A program made the translations under genes and the position numbers. Shown one piece after another: positions 24,427 through 32,904 of a stretch of DNA of 64,000 bases; position 1 is the first letter of the stretch; each line of letters opens with the position of its first letter. The notes below the pieces were generated by a model. The model searched no databases. It worked only from the letters and a program-made list of their open reading frames with translations, and had not been told where the DNA came from. The stretch comes from Streptomyces sp. 1-11. GTDB taxonomy: Bacteria > Actinomycetota > Actinomycetes > Streptomycetales > Streptomycetaceae. Where the stretch lies: NCBI RefSeq assembly GCF_007176755.1, contig NZ_BJTV01000010.1, positions 1 to 64,000 on the forward strand, written 5' to 3'.

Positions 24427-24455
24427 ACGAACTTGTTCGTGACGAACATGTTCGT
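24427..24455 (+). promoter_or_regulatory. Tandem TetR operators upstream of the TetR/TetX-like pair
   Basis: Two nearly identical 14-bp palindromes, ACGAACTTGTTCGT (24427-24440) and ACGAACATGTTCGT (24442-24455), are separated by one base. They cover the -35 box and spacer of the predicted promoter, so binding would block RNA polymerase. Confidence 0.8.
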
Positions 24456-24461
24456 TACTCT
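24433..24461 (+). promoter_or_regulatory. Leaderless promoter of the TetR gene
   Basis: TTGTTC (24433-24438), a 17-base spacer and TACTCT (24456-24461), then six bases to the ATG at 24468. Transcription would start at or beside the ATG, giving a leaderless mRNA. No ribosome site precedes the gene. Confidence 0.65.
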
Positions 24462-24467
24462 GGCCGC

Positions 24468-25130
24468 ATGACCGAAACCCCGCGTTCCCGCCGTGAACGT
24501 CCCGCCAAGCCGGCGCTCAGCCGGGAGGGCATCGTCGCGGCCGCCGTCGCGATCCTGCGGGCCGAGGGCCTGCGGAAGGTGACCATGCGGCGGCTGGCGC
24601 AGGAGCTCGACACCGGCCCGGCCTCGCTCTACGTCTACGTCCGCAACACCGACGAGCTGCACGCGGCCGTCCTCGACGAGCTGCTCGGCACCGTCGGACC
24701 CGCCCCGGCCGGGGGCGACTGGCGCGAACGGCTGGAGCGGGTGCTCACCGACTGCACGCGGATGCTGCTGGCCCACCCCGACCTGGCGCGCTCGGCGCTG
24801 ACCGCCCGGCCGAGCGGCCCGCACTACCTGAACCTCATCGAGACGCTGCTCGCCCTAATCGCCGAGGGCGGGGTGCCGCACGACCGGGCCGCCTGGGGCG
24901 TCGACCTGCTCCTGCAGCACGCGACCGCCACCGCCGCCGAGCACGCCGGCGAGAAGTCCCCCGGCGACTGGCAGGCACTGGACAGCGCCCTGCGCGGGGC
25001 GTCCCGGGACACCCATCCGCACATCGCCGCCCGCGCCGGGCAACTGCTGTCCGGCACCCCGGAGGCCCGTATGTCCTGGGCCTTCCGCGCGCTGCTCGAC
25101 GGCATCGAGCGCACCGCCGTACCCGACTGA
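24468..25130 (+). CDS. TetR-family repressor (TetR class with C-terminal TetR_C domain)
   Basis: This 220-residue protein has the HTH KPALSREGIVAAAVAILRAE, then RRLAQELDTGPASLYVYVRN, characteristic of true TetR-like repressors. The rest is a helical ligand domain ending MSWAFRALLDGIERTAVPD. It lies 35 bases before a TetX-like monooxygenase on the same strand, and paired palindromes overlap its promoter. The simplest model is autorepression plus control of the monooxygenase, relieved by a polycyclic ligand. Confidence 0.9.
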   Translation: MTETPRSRRERPAKPALSREGIVAAAVAILRAEGLRKVTMRRLAQELDTGPASLYVYVRNTDELHAAVLDELLGTVGPAPAGGDWRERLERVLTDCTRMLLAHPDLARSALTARPSGPHYLNLIETLLALIAEGGVPHDRAAWGVDLLLQHATATAAEHAGEKSPGDWQALDSALRGASRDTHPHIAARAGQLLSGTPEARMSWAFRALLDGIERTAVPD

Positions 25131-25165
25131 GCCCCATCCCCGACCCGAGCCCCAGGAGACCCGTC

Positions 25166-26305
25166 ATGACCCTTCCCCACCACCCCGTCGCCGTGGTCGG
25201 CGCCGGACTCGGCGGGCTCGCGCTCGCCCGGGTGCTGCACGTGCACGGTGTGGCCGCGGCCGTCTTCGACGCGGACGCCTCACCGGCCGCGCGCACCCAG
25301 GGCGGCATGCTCGACATCCACGAGGACTCCGGCCAGGAGGCGCTGCGCGCGGCCGGGCTGCACGAGGCGTTCCTCGCCCGGGTGCACCCCGGCGGCCAGG
25401 CGCTGCGGGTCCTCGGCCGGGACGGCGCCGTCCACCTGGCGGAGTCCGACGACGGCGCCGGCGGGCGCCCCGAGATAGACCGCGGCGACCTGCGCGGCCT
25501 GCTGCTGGACTCCCTGCCGGAGGGCACCGTGCGCTGGGGTGCGAAGGTGACCGGCGCACGCCCGCTCGGCGACGGCCGGCACGAGGTGACCCTCGCGGAC
25601 GGCGGCGCCTTCACCACCGGCCTGCTGGTCGGCGCGGACGGCGCCTGGTCTCGCATGCGCCCCCTGCTCTCGGCCGCGCGGCCCGCGTACACCGGCGTCT
25701 CGTTCGTCGAGGCGGACCTGCTGGACGCCGACGCCCGGCATCCCGGGGCCGCCGAAGTGGTCGGCGGCGGCATGCTGTTCGCACTGGGCGCCGGCCGGGG
25801 CTTCCTCGGGCACCGCGAGAGCGACGGCAGCCTGCACGTGTACGCCGCCGTCGAGGCGCCGGAGGACTGGCTCGACGGCATCGACTTCACCGACACCGAG
25901 GCGGCGCGGACGACCGTGCTGAAGGAGTTCGACGGCTGGCACGAGAGCCTGCGGGCGCTGCTGGCGGAGGCGGACGGAGCGCTGGTGCCGCGACGGATCC
26001 ACGCCCTGCCGGCCGGCCACCGCTGGGCCCGGACCCCCGGTGTCACCCTGCTCGGCGACGCCGCGCACCTGATGTCGCCGTTCGCCGGCGAGGGCGCCAA
26101 CCTCGCGCTGCTCGACGGCGCCGAACTGGGCCTCGCCGTCGCCGCACACCCCGGGGACACCGAGGCCGCGCTCGCCGCCTACGAGGAGCGGATGTTCCCG
26201 CGCGCGGAGGCGTCCGCGGCGGAGTCGGCGCGCAGCGGCGCGATGCTGTTCCGGTCCGACGCGCCGCGCGGACTGCTCGAGATGTTCACCGGCGAGCCCG
26301 GCTGA
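25166..26305 (+). CDS. FAD-dependent monooxygenase, TetX-like
   Basis: This 379-residue aromatic hydroxylase-type flavoprotein has VAVVGAGLGGLALARVLHVH (FAD Rossmann loop). GGMLDIHEDSGQEALRAAGL and PEIDRGDLRGLLLDSLPEGT both resemble TetX. It also has LLVGADGAWSRMRPLL (DG motif) and VTLLGDAAHLMSPFAGEGAN (GD motif). TetX enzymes hydroxylate and inactivate tetracyclines, but many homologues act on other polycyclic phenols. The TetR gene directly upstream supports drug or metabolite-inducible expression. Its last 11 codons are part of a 36-bp unit that is triplicated downstream. Confidence 0.88.
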   Translation: MTLPHHPVAVVGAGLGGLALARVLHVHGVAAAVFDADASPAARTQGGMLDIHEDSGQEALRAAGLHEAFLARVHPGGQALRVLGRDGAVHLAESDDGAGGRPEIDRGDLRGLLLDSLPEGTVRWGAKVTGARPLGDGRHEVTLADGGAFTTGLLVGADGAWSRMRPLLSAARPAYTGVSFVEADLLDADARHPGAAEVVGGGMLFALGAGRGFLGHRESDGSLHVYAAVEAPEDWLDGIDFTDTEAARTTVLKEFDGWHESLRALLAEADGALVPRRIHALPAGHRWARTPGVTLLGDAAHLMSPFAGEGANLALLDGAELGLAVAAHPGDTEAALAAYEERMFPRAEASAAESARSGAMLFRSDAPRGLLEMFTGEPG

Positions 26306-26380
26306 GCGCTGCTCGAGATGTTCGCCGGCGAGCCCGGCTGAGCGCTGCTCGAGATGTTCACCGGCGAGCCCGGCTGAGCG
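26273..26380 (+). repeat. Three tandem 36-bp copies of the TetX-like gene's 3' end
   Basis: The unit starts CTGCTCGAGATGTTCACC and ends GGCTGAGCG, and occurs at 26273-26308, 26309-26344 and 26345-26380. Copy 2 differs by one base (TTCGCC for TTCACC). Copy 1 encodes LLEMFTGEPG and the stop. Copies 2 and 3 lie beyond the stop but keep the same frame and stop codon. Confidence 0.95.
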
Positions 26381-26382
26381 GC

Positions 26383-26401
26383 TCCGCGGCCGGACCGCGG
26401 A
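26383..26401. terminator. Short bidirectional terminator hairpin
   Basis: TCCGCGG and CCGCGGA flank a five-base loop between the convergent TetX-like and TetR genes. Confidence 0.6.
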
Positions 26402-26405
26402 CGCC

Positions 26406-27068
26406 TCAGGCGGGCGGCTGCGTGCCAGTCACCCGGGCCACGAGGTCGCTCCAGCCCGCCTCCAGGCGTTCCATCGGCATCCCGCACTGCCGGGTCAGAT
26501 GGTGGATCTGGGCGGGGTCGAGGTACGCCAGCAGCGTCAGGCAGAGCAGGTCGCAGTCGGCGCCCGGCACGAGCTGCCGCAGCAGCATGGTGACGTGGGT
26601 GCGCAGCGCCTGGACCGCGGGGTGGGAGAACCGGCGGTCCGGCTCCGGCTGGGCGGCGAGCTGGAGGTCGAGCTGCTCGGCCGAGCGGTAGAGCACCGCC
26701 ACGCCGAACGCCCGCAGCCGCTCCAGGGGCGGCGCTCCCGGGCCGAGCGGCGGCGGCCCGCACAGGAAGTCGCCCTGGAGCTGCCGGCCCGAGTGGTCGA
26801 GCAGGGCCATCAGCAGCCCGGTGCGGTCGCCGAAGCGGCGGAACACCGTGCCCTTGCCCACCTGGGCCGCGGCCGCCACGGCCTCCATCGTCACGCCGGC
26901 GACCCCGTGCTCGGCGATCAGCCGGGCGGCGGCCTCCAGCAGCCGGGCCCGGTTGCGGGCCGCGTCGGCACGCAGGCAGGGCTCGCCCGGACCCGACTCG
27001 ACCTCCAGCAGTTGAGGCGTGTCGTGGGGCTCCTGTTGGTTCGGGAAGGGGGGCAGGGCGGCGGACAT
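26406..27068 (-). CDS. TetR-family transcriptional regulator
   Basis: This 220-residue regulator begins MSAALPPFPNQQEPHDTPQL. The HTH is ARLLEAAARLIAEHGVAGVT, then VAAAAQVGKGTVFRRFGDRT. The C-terminal part is helical (HVTMLLRQLVPGADCDLLCL). It is divergent from an NADPH-dependent FMN reductase, and two GGACCNNGGTCC palindromes lie in the shared region. It most likely represses itself and the reductase. Confidence 0.9.
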   Translation of the reverse strand: MSAALPPFPNQQEPHDTPQLLEVESGPGEPCLRADAARNRARLLEAAARLIAEHGVAGVTMEAVAAAAQVGKGTVFRRFGDRTGLLMALLDHSGRQLQGDFLCGPPPLGPGAPPLERLRAFGVAVLYRSAEQLDLQLAAQPEPDRRFSHPAVQALRTHVTMLLRQLVPGADCDLLCLTLLAYLDPAQIHHLTRQCGMPMERLEAGWSDLVARVTGTQPPA

Positions 27069-27099
27069 GACGACAGCGTAAAGCATCGGGAACAAAACT

Positions 27100-27148
27100 G
27101 GACCGCGGTCCGGTTAGCCTGATACAAAAGCTAAGCGGACCTCGGTCC
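27100..27148. promoter_or_regulatory. Two TetR-type operators in the divergent region
   Basis: GGACCGCGGTCC (27100-27111) and GGACCTCGGTCC (27137-27148) share the inverted repeat GGACC-N2-GGTCC, with centres 37 bases apart. One lies closer to each divergent gene. Confidence 0.75.
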
Positions 27149-27192
27149 GGATCGTAACGGCGATGTTTCAGCCCCCCATTTGGAGTACCCCC

Positions 27193-27756
27193 ATGTCTGT
27201 TCGCATCCTCGCGCTCGTCGGCAGCCTCCGCGCCGGTTCGCACAACCGTCAGCTCGCCGAGGCGGCTGTCAAGCTCGCTCCCGAGGGCGCCGAGGTCGTG
27301 GTCTTCGAGGGCCTGGCCGAGGTCCCCTTCTACAACGAGGACATCGACGTCGAGGGCGACGTCCCCGCGCCCGCCGCCGCGCTGCGCGAGGCCGCCGGTG
27401 CCGCCGACGCCTTCCTGCTCTTCTCCCCCGAGTACAACGGCACCATCCCGGCCGTGCTGAAGAACGCCATCGACTGGCTGTCCCGCCCGTACGGCGCCGG
27501 CGCCTTCGGCGGCAAGCCCGTCGCCGTGATCGGCACCGCGTTCGGCCAGTACGGCGGCGTGTGGGCGCAGGACGACACCCGCAAGGCCGTGGGCATCGCC
27601 GGCGGCAAGGTGATCGAGGACATCAAGCTCTCCATCCCCGGCTCCGTGACCCGCTTCGCCGAGACCCACCCGGTCGACGACGCCGAGGTCGCCGCGCAGC
27701 TCACCGAGGTCGTCGCCCGTCTGCACGGCAACGTGGGCGAGGTCGCGGCCGCCTGA
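27193..27756 (+). CDS. NADPH-dependent FMN reductase (NAD(P)H:quinone reductase-like)
   Basis: This 187-residue flavodoxin-fold protein has ILALVGSLRAGSHNRQLAEA (phosphate-binding loop), LLFSPEYNGTIPAVLKNAID with the conserved E-Y-N-G-x-P-x-x-L-K-N-x-I-D-W motif, and GGKPVAVIGTAFGQYGGVW. It reduces FMN or quinones with NADPH. Control by the divergent TetR fits a detoxification role. A strong terminator follows. Confidence 0.93.
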   Translation: MSVRILALVGSLRAGSHNRQLAEAAVKLAPEGAEVVVFEGLAEVPFYNEDIDVEGDVPAPAAALREAAGAADAFLLFSPEYNGTIPAVLKNAIDWLSRPYGAGAFGGKPVAVIGTAFGQYGGVWAQDDTRKAVGIAGGKVIEDIKLSIPGSVTRFAETHPVDDAEVAAQLTEVVARLHGNVGEVAAA

Positions 27757-27774
27757 GCCGTACGCACACCGTCA

Positions 27775-27802
27775 GGGGCCGGAACCGGTGGGTTCCGGCC
27801 CC
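27775..27802 (+). terminator. Strong terminator, 12-bp perfect stem with GGTG loop
   Basis: GGGGCCGGAACC (27775-27786) and GGTTCCGGCCCC (27791-27802) flank GGTG, 18 bases after the reductase stop. Confidence 0.85.
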
Positions 27803-27936
27803 TTCGGCATGTCCCGGCCGGACCCGGACGGGCAGCCGCCGTCCGGCGGACACCGAGGACTCGAAACAGGCGTACGGGTCATACGTGTCGCGAGGACGCG
27901 CGACCCGCGCCCCGTCGAGTCAGGTGAGGAGAAGGC

Positions 27937-28923
27937 ATGCCCCCGGTCCACTCCCCGTCCCCGCCGCCCCCCTTCGATCCGGAGCTCGCGGCCGTGCTGG
28001 AGCCGGCCGGCGACACGGTCCCGCCCGGGCTGACGCCGGACGAGATCCCCACCGCCCGGCAGGGGGCGAGCAAGGAGCTGGCCGAGCTGTTCGACGTCAC
28101 GATGGGCGGCGCGTTCGAGGCGGAGGAACGCGCGGTGCCCGGTCCCGGGGGCGCGCCGGACGTCTCCCTGCTCATCTGCCGCCCGGTCGCCGCACCCGCC
28201 GCCCCGCTGCCGGTGATCTACCACGTGCACGGCGGCGGCATGATCCTCGGCCACAACCGGGCCGGGGTCGAGGCCCCGCTGAACTGGGCGCGGGAACTGG
28301 GCGCCGTGGTCGTCTCGGTCGAGTACCGCCTCGCGCCCGAGCACCCGCACCCGGCGCCGGTCGAGGACGTGTACGCGGGCCTGGTCTGGACGGCCGGGCA
28401 CGCGGAGGAGATCGGCGGCGACCCGGACCGGATCGTGCTCGCCGGGGCCAGCGCGGGCGGCGGCCTGACCGCCGCGCTCGCCCTGCTGCTGCGCGACCGC
28501 GAGGGCCCGCCGGTCATCGGCCAGCTCCTGATGTACCCGATGCTCGACGACCGCAACGACACCGTCTCCAGCCACCAGATGGCGGGCGTCGGCGTCTGGG
28601 ACCGCACCGCCAACGACACCGCCTGGACCGCGCTGCTCGGCGACCGCCGGGGCGGCCCCGGCGTCTCCCCCTACGCCGCCCCCGCCCGCGCCACGGACCT
28701 GTCCGGCCTGCCCCCGGCCTTCCTCGACGTCGGCTCGGCGGAGACCTTCCGCGACGAGGTCGTCGCCTACGCCTCGCGCATCTGGGGCTGCGGCGGCGTG
28801 GCCGAACTCCACGTCTGGCCCGGCGGCTTCCACGGCTTCGACGGACTCGTCCCGCGGGCCTCCCTGTCCCGGGCTGCGCGGGCGGCCCGGCTGGCGTGGC
28901 TGCGCAGACTGCTGGCCGGATGA
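27937..28923 (+). CDS. Alpha/beta hydrolase of the hormone-sensitive lipase family
   Basis: This 328-residue protein has the oxyanion motif YHVHGGGMILGHN (about 96-108), the nucleophile elbow GASAGG with S172, an Asp in LDVGSAETFRDEV and a His in GGFHGFDG. VVSVEYRLAPEHPHPAPVED is typical of HSL esterases. GAGGAGAAGG precedes the ATG. It hydrolyses short-chain esters or amides; the natural substrate is unknown. The proline-rich first 15 residues do not look like a signal peptide. Confidence 0.92.
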   Translation: MPPVHSPSPPPPFDPELAAVLEPAGDTVPPGLTPDEIPTARQGASKELAELFDVTMGGAFEAEERAVPGPGGAPDVSLLICRPVAAPAAPLPVIYHVHGGGMILGHNRAGVEAPLNWARELGAVVVSVEYRLAPEHPHPAPVEDVYAGLVWTAGHAEEIGGDPDRIVLAGASAGGGLTAALALLLRDREGPPVIGQLLMYPMLDDRNDTVSSHQMAGVGVWDRTANDTAWTALLGDRRGGPGVSPYAAPARATDLSGLPPAFLDVGSAETFRDEVVAYASRIWGCGGVAELHVWPGGFHGFDGLVPRASLSRAARAARLAWLRRLLAG

Positions 28924-29017
28924 CGGCGCGGACGCCGCGCGCGGACGCCGGCCGCCCGGCCGAACATGACCGGATGTCGCCCGTGCCGAAGCTGTACGGC
29001 CGCCCCCGCCTTGAGGT

Positions 29018-29029
29018 TACCGTTCGGTA
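29018..29029. promoter_or_regulatory. Small palindrome upstream of the amidase gene
   Basis: TACCG-TT-CGGTA at 29018-29029 resembles half-sites of TetR-family operators. It is 36 bases before the amidase ATG. Confidence 0.35.
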
Positions 29030-29065
29030 GACATCGTGCCCGCAGGCTCTCGGAGGTACCCGGCA

Positions 29066-30487
29066 ATGACGCCCGACCGTGCCGCAGGACTCGCGGAGTC
29101 CGCCCGCGCGCTCGCCGGCGGGGAGGTGACCTCGCGGGAGCTGGTGGAGCGGGCCCTGGCCCGCATCGAGGCCGCCCGGCCGACGCTGAACGCCTTCCGG
29201 CTGGTGCGGGCCGAGGCCGCGCTCGCCGAAGCCGACGCGGCCGACAGGGAGCTGGCGGCCGGAGGGCGGCGGCCGCTGCTCGGGGTGCCGGTGGCGGTCA
29301 AGGACGACATGGACGTGGCCGGCGAGCCGACCGCCTTCGGCTGCCGGGGCGAGTTCCCGCCGGCCGCGGCGGACGCGGAGGCGGTACGGCGGCTGCGGGC
29401 GGCCGGGGCGGTGATCGTCGGCAAGACCAACACCTGCGAGCTGGGCCAGTGGCCGTTCACCGAGGGACCGGCGTTCGGGGAGACCCGCAACCCGTGGCAC
29501 ACGGGACACACGCCCGGCGGCTCGTCGGGCGGTTCCGCGGCCGCGGTCGCCGCCGGTCTGGTGCCCGCCGCGCTCGGCTCGGACGGCGCGGGGTCGGTGC
29601 GCATCCCGGCCTCCTGGACCCATCTGGTCGGGATCAAGCCACAGCGCGGGCGCATCTCGACCTGGCCGCGCGGTGAGGCCTTCCACGGCATCACGGTCAA
29701 CGGCACGCTGGCCCGCACGGTCGCCGACGCGGCCCTGCTGCTCGACGCGGCCGGCGGCAACCACCCCCGGGACCCGCACCGGCCGCCCGCCCTGACGGTG
29801 TCGCAGGCGGTGGGACGCGACCCCGGCCGGCTGCGCATCGCGCTGTCGCTGAAGCCCCCGTTCACCGCCGTACGCGCGCGCCTGCGCCCCGAGGTACGGG
29901 CCCGCGTCCTCGAACTCGCCGAGACACTGACCGCGGCGGGGCACATCGTGGAGGAGGCCGACCCGCCCTACGGGCAGATCGGGCTGACCTTCGTCCCCCG
30001 GGCCACCGCCGGTATCGCCGACTACGTCCGTGAGGCTCCCGACCTGGCGCTGCTCGACCCGCGCACCCGGGGCGCGGCCCGGCTGGGCCGGCTGCTCGGC
30101 GGCGCCCCGCTGCGCGCCGCCCGGCGCGCCGAGGCGGTCCTGCACCGGCGGATCGGTGCCTTCTTCGACTCCTACGACGTGCTGCTCGCCCCGACGACGG
30201 CCGCTCCCCCGCCCGCGATCGGCGCCCTGTCCGGGCTCGGCGGGCTGGCCACCGACCGCGCCATGATCGCCGCCTGTCCCTACGCCTGGCCCTGGAACGT
30301 GCTGGGCTGGCCCGGGGTCAACGTGCCCGCCGGGTTCGTCGGCGAGGGCCTGCCCGTGGGCGCCCAGCTGCTGGGTCCCGCCGCCAGCGAGCCGCTGCTG
30401 GTGTCCCTGGCGGCGCAACTGGAGGCGGAGCTGCGCTGGCACGAGCGGTGGCCGCCGGTGGCGGAGCCGGACGCCCGAGTGGTCTGA
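29066..30487 (+). CDS. Amidase signature family hydrolase
   Basis: This 473-residue protein carries the amidase signature: catalytic Lys in GVPVAVKDDMDVAG, then TPGGSSGGSAAAVAAGLVPA with the cis-Ser, and ALGSDGAGSVRIPASWTHLV with the nucleophilic Ser. GGAGG nine bases before the ATG at 29066 favours it over an upstream GTG at 29036. It hydrolyses amides (for example acyl amides or peptide amides). No GatB/GatC partners are nearby, so it is not a glutamyl-tRNA amidotransferase subunit. Confidence 0.92.
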   Translation: MTPDRAAGLAESARALAGGEVTSRELVERALARIEAARPTLNAFRLVRAEAALAEADAADRELAAGGRRPLLGVPVAVKDDMDVAGEPTAFGCRGEFPPAAADAEAVRRLRAAGAVIVGKTNTCELGQWPFTEGPAFGETRNPWHTGHTPGGSSGGSAAAVAAGLVPAALGSDGAGSVRIPASWTHLVGIKPQRGRISTWPRGEAFHGITVNGTLARTVADAALLLDAAGGNHPRDPHRPPALTVSQAVGRDPGRLRIALSLKPPFTAVRARLRPEVRARVLELAETLTAAGHIVEEADPPYGQIGLTFVPRATAGIADYVREAPDLALLDPRTRGAARLGRLLGGAPLRAARRAEAVLHRRIGAFFDSYDVLLAPTTAAPPPAIGALSGLGGLATDRAMIAACPYAWPWNVLGWPGVNVPAGFVGEGLPVGAQLLGPAASEPLLVSLAAQLEAELRWHERWPPVAEPDARVV

Positions 30488-30568
30488 CGGCCCGGCGCAC
30501 GCGAGCGGCCCGGCCGAAGGGCCGAACGGCCCGGTGGCGGGGGCGCGTTCCGCCCTTACCCTGTGGCC

Positions 30569-30787
30569 ATGGACGATGCGTCGATGGTCGGGCTCATGGG
30601 ACGGGTGACGGGGACGATCGGGCCCGGTCTGGTCGGCGAGGTGATCGTCCGGGTGCGCGGCGGCGCCGAGCACTTCCTCGCCTACGCCGCCGACGGCGCC
30701 GGCCGCCTGGAACGGGGCACCGTGGTGATGGTGGTGGAGCACCTGCCGCCGAGAACGGTGTACGTCACCGCCGCGTACGACAGTTGA
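30569..30787 (+). CDS. Small NfeD-like OB-fold protein
   Basis: This 72-residue protein begins MDDASMVGLMGRVTGTIGPG. LVGEVIVRVRGGAEHFLAYA and LERGTVVMVVEHLPPRTVYV resemble the soluble OB-fold domain of NfeD proteins, which usually partner flotillins. A flotillin follows 117 bases later. No ribosome site precedes the ATG. TACCCT at 30557-30562 with six bases to the ATG suggests a leaderless mRNA. Confidence 0.75.
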   Translation: MDDASMVGLMGRVTGTIGPGLVGEVIVRVRGGAEHFLAYAADGAGRLERGTVVMVVEHLPPRTVYVTAAYDS

Positions 30788-30904
30788 GCGTGCGCCGCCC
30801 CAGGTGAGGGCTTGTGCATCAAGATTGCGACAAGGACGGGCCGAGGTCTTCTCGGCGCGTCGCCACGGGCGCACACTCCCTTCGTTCGGTGCCGGGAGGG
30901 CACC

Positions 30905-32401
30905 ATGCAAAGGGGGCGAATGCCGATGGTGATCGGCGTCGTTGCGGGGGCGGCCGTCGTTGCCGTCCTCGTGCTGATCGGGCTGTTCAAGATGATGTGG
31001 CGGGTCGCCGAGCCGAACGAGGCGCTCATCATCTCCGGGTCCAAGCACCGCACCGAGGGGCTCGAGGAGGGCATGGGATTCCGCATCGTCACCGGGCGCG
31101 GCACGCTGGTGCTGCCCGGTGTGCAGGCGGTGCGCAAGCTCTCGCTGGATCTCAACGAGACCGAGCTGCAGGTGGACTGCGTGACCCACCAGGGCATCCC
31201 GCTGAAGGTGCGGGGCGTGGTCATCTTCAAGGTGGGCGACGACTTCGTGTCGATCGCCAACGCGGCGCGCCGCTTCCTGGACCAGCAGCGGCTGATGTCG
31301 GAGCGGGTGCACAACGTCTTCGCCGGCCATCTGCGGTCCATCGTGGGCGGGCTGACGGTCGAGGACATGATCCGCGACCGGGAGAAGCTGACCGGGCAGA
31401 CCCGGGCGGCGTGCGGCACGGAGATGGAGAAGCTCGGTCTGATCGTCGACTCGCTGCAGATCCACGAGATCGAGGACCCGACCGGATACATCCAGAACCT
31501 GGCCATGCCGCACGCGGCGGCCGTGCAGCGGGACGCGCGCATCGCGCAGGCCGAGGCGAACCGGCTGGCCACCGAGGCGGAGCAGCAGTCCTACGCCCGG
31601 ATGGCGGAGGCCACCCGGGACAGCGAGATCCTGCAGGCCGGCTACCAGGCCGAGCGGGACAAGGCGGGGGCGAAGGCGCAGCAGGCCGGTCCGCTGGCCG
31701 CGGCCGCCGCCCGGCAGGAGGTCGTGGTCCAGGAGACCCGGGTCGCCGAACTGGAGGCGCACCGGCGTGAGCAGCAGCTCCAGGCGGACGTGCGCAAGCC
31801 CGCCGACGCCCGGGCCTACGAGAAGCGGACGCTGGCGGAGGCGGAGCGCGACGCGCGGATCTCGGCGGCGCAGGCCAAGGCGAAGGAGACGGAGCTCGCG
31901 GCGGCCGCCGAGGCGACCCGGGTCAAGGCGGCCGCGGGCGCCGAGGCCGAGGCGACCAAGGCCCGGGGCGCGGCCTCCGCCGCGGCGACCCGGGCCACCG
32001 GTGAGGCGGAGGCCGCCACCGCCCAGGCCAAGGGTCTGGCCGAGGCCGAGGCGACCAAGGCGAAGGGCCTCGCCGAGGCGGAGGCCATCAAGGCGCGGGC
32101 GGCCGCCCTGGCGGAGAACCAGGAGGCCGTCGTCGCCCAGCAACTCGCGGAGAACTGGCCGGAGATCGTGCAGGCGGGGGCGTCCGCGTTCGGCAACGTG
32201 GACAACATGGTGCTGCTCAACGGCGCCGACGGCATGGCCGAGTTGTTCGCCAAGGCGCTCACCATGGGCGGCACCGGCCTCGGCCTCGCCCGCCAGCTGC
32301 TGGCGTCGACGAACCACAACGGGAAGGCGGCGCCGGACACTTCGCTCAACGGGACGGTGCCGCCCGCCTCGCAGAAGGTACCGGTGGAGCAGGAGGGCTG
32401 A
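30905..32401 (+). CDS. Flotillin-like SPFH-domain membrane protein
   Basis: This 498-residue protein begins with one membrane segment (MVIGVVAGAAVVAVLVLIGL). An SPFH domain follows, with RVAEPNEALIISG, VQAVRKLSLDLNETELQVDC, then VNF-like GHLRSIVGGLTVEDMIRDRE and TEMEKLGLIVDSLQIHEIED. A coiled coil of alanine/glutamate/lysine repeats (GLAEAEATKAKGLAEAEAIK) spans about residues 250-410. It scaffolds lipid microdomains. The NfeD-like gene upstream is the usual partner. GGGAGGG precedes the ATG at 30905. Confidence 0.92.
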   Translation: MQRGRMPMVIGVVAGAAVVAVLVLIGLFKMMWRVAEPNEALIISGSKHRTEGLEEGMGFRIVTGRGTLVLPGVQAVRKLSLDLNETELQVDCVTHQGIPLKVRGVVIFKVGDDFVSIANAARRFLDQQRLMSERVHNVFAGHLRSIVGGLTVEDMIRDREKLTGQTRAACGTEMEKLGLIVDSLQIHEIEDPTGYIQNLAMPHAAAVQRDARIAQAEANRLATEAEQQSYARMAEATRDSEILQAGYQAERDKAGAKAQQAGPLAAAAARQEVVVQETRVAELEAHRREQQLQADVRKPADARAYEKRTLAEAERDARISAAQAKAKETELAAAAEATRVKAAAGAEAEATKARGAASAAATRATGEAEAATAQAKGLAEAEATKAKGLAEAEAIKARAAALAENQEAVVAQQLAENWPEIVQAGASAFGNVDNMVLLNGADGMAELFAKALTMGGTGLGLARQLLASTNHNGKAAPDTSLNGTVPPASQKVPVEQEG

Positions 32402-32430
32402 GGTCTTTCGGTCTTTACGGGGCCGTCCGT

Positions 32431-32461
32431 CGGCCGGGGTTCCCCACCGGGGCCCCGGCCG
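32431..32461. terminator. Terminator between convergent flotillin and membrane-protein genes
   Basis: CGGCCGGGG (32431-32439) pairs with CCCCGGCCG (32453-32461). An inner CCCC-ACC-GGGG is separated by a TT bulge, giving 13 pairs in total. Confidence 0.7.
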
Positions 32462-32475
32462 TCGCGCCGTTCCGG

Positions 32476-32904
32476 TCAGCTCCGGAGCAGCGCCACGCCC
32501 AGGGCGATCAGGGCCGCGGCCTTCGCCAGCTCCAGCGCCACGTACCAGAGGTGGCCACGGGAGCGGGGCAGCTCCTCACCCGCGAGCACACGGTCGGACC
32601 TGCGGTTCAGGCGCGGCCTGACGACGGCGAGCTGGGCGGCGAGGAGCACGGCGACGGCCGCGGTCAGCCACCCGGTCCCGGCCGTGGCGCCGCCCAGGGC
32701 GACGGCGGCGATCACGACGACGGCCAGGACGGTCTCGACGGCGTTCAGCGCCCGGAAGACCAGCCGGCCGATGCCCAGACCGAGGGGGATGGTCACGCCC
32801 GGCGCGCGGAACTTCAGCGGCGCCTCCAGGAAGGAGATCGCCAGCACCATTCCGAGCCAGACGAACACCACCGCACTCGCGGTGGCGGCCGAAGCGGTGT
32901 TCAT
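32476..32904 (-). CDS. Small four-helix membrane protein
   Basis: This 142-residue protein has four hydrophobic helices: SAVVFVWLGMVLAISFLEAP, LNAVETVLAVVVIAAVALGG, WLTAAVAVLLAAQLAVVRP and VALELAKAAALIALGVALLR. FLEAPLKFRAPGVTIPLGLG after helix 1 is conserved in small membrane proteins near iron-sulfur type regulators. Its ATG overlaps the regulator's stop (ATGA), so the two are co-translated. Function unknown. Confidence 0.8.
   Translation of the reverse strand: MNTASAATASAVVFVWLGMVLAISFLEAPLKFRAPGVTIPLGLGIGRLVFRALNAVETVLAVVVIAAVALGGATAGTGWLTAAVAVLLAAQLAVVRPRLNRRSDRVLAGEELPRSRGHLWYVALELAKAAALIALGVALLRS

Noticed and set aside
28514..32317. Very long minus-strand open frame of about 1267 codons
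   Set aside because: It runs antisense to clear genes (amidase, NfeD-like, flotillin) and encodes His/Arg/Gly-rich low-complexity sequence typical of GC-rich shadows.
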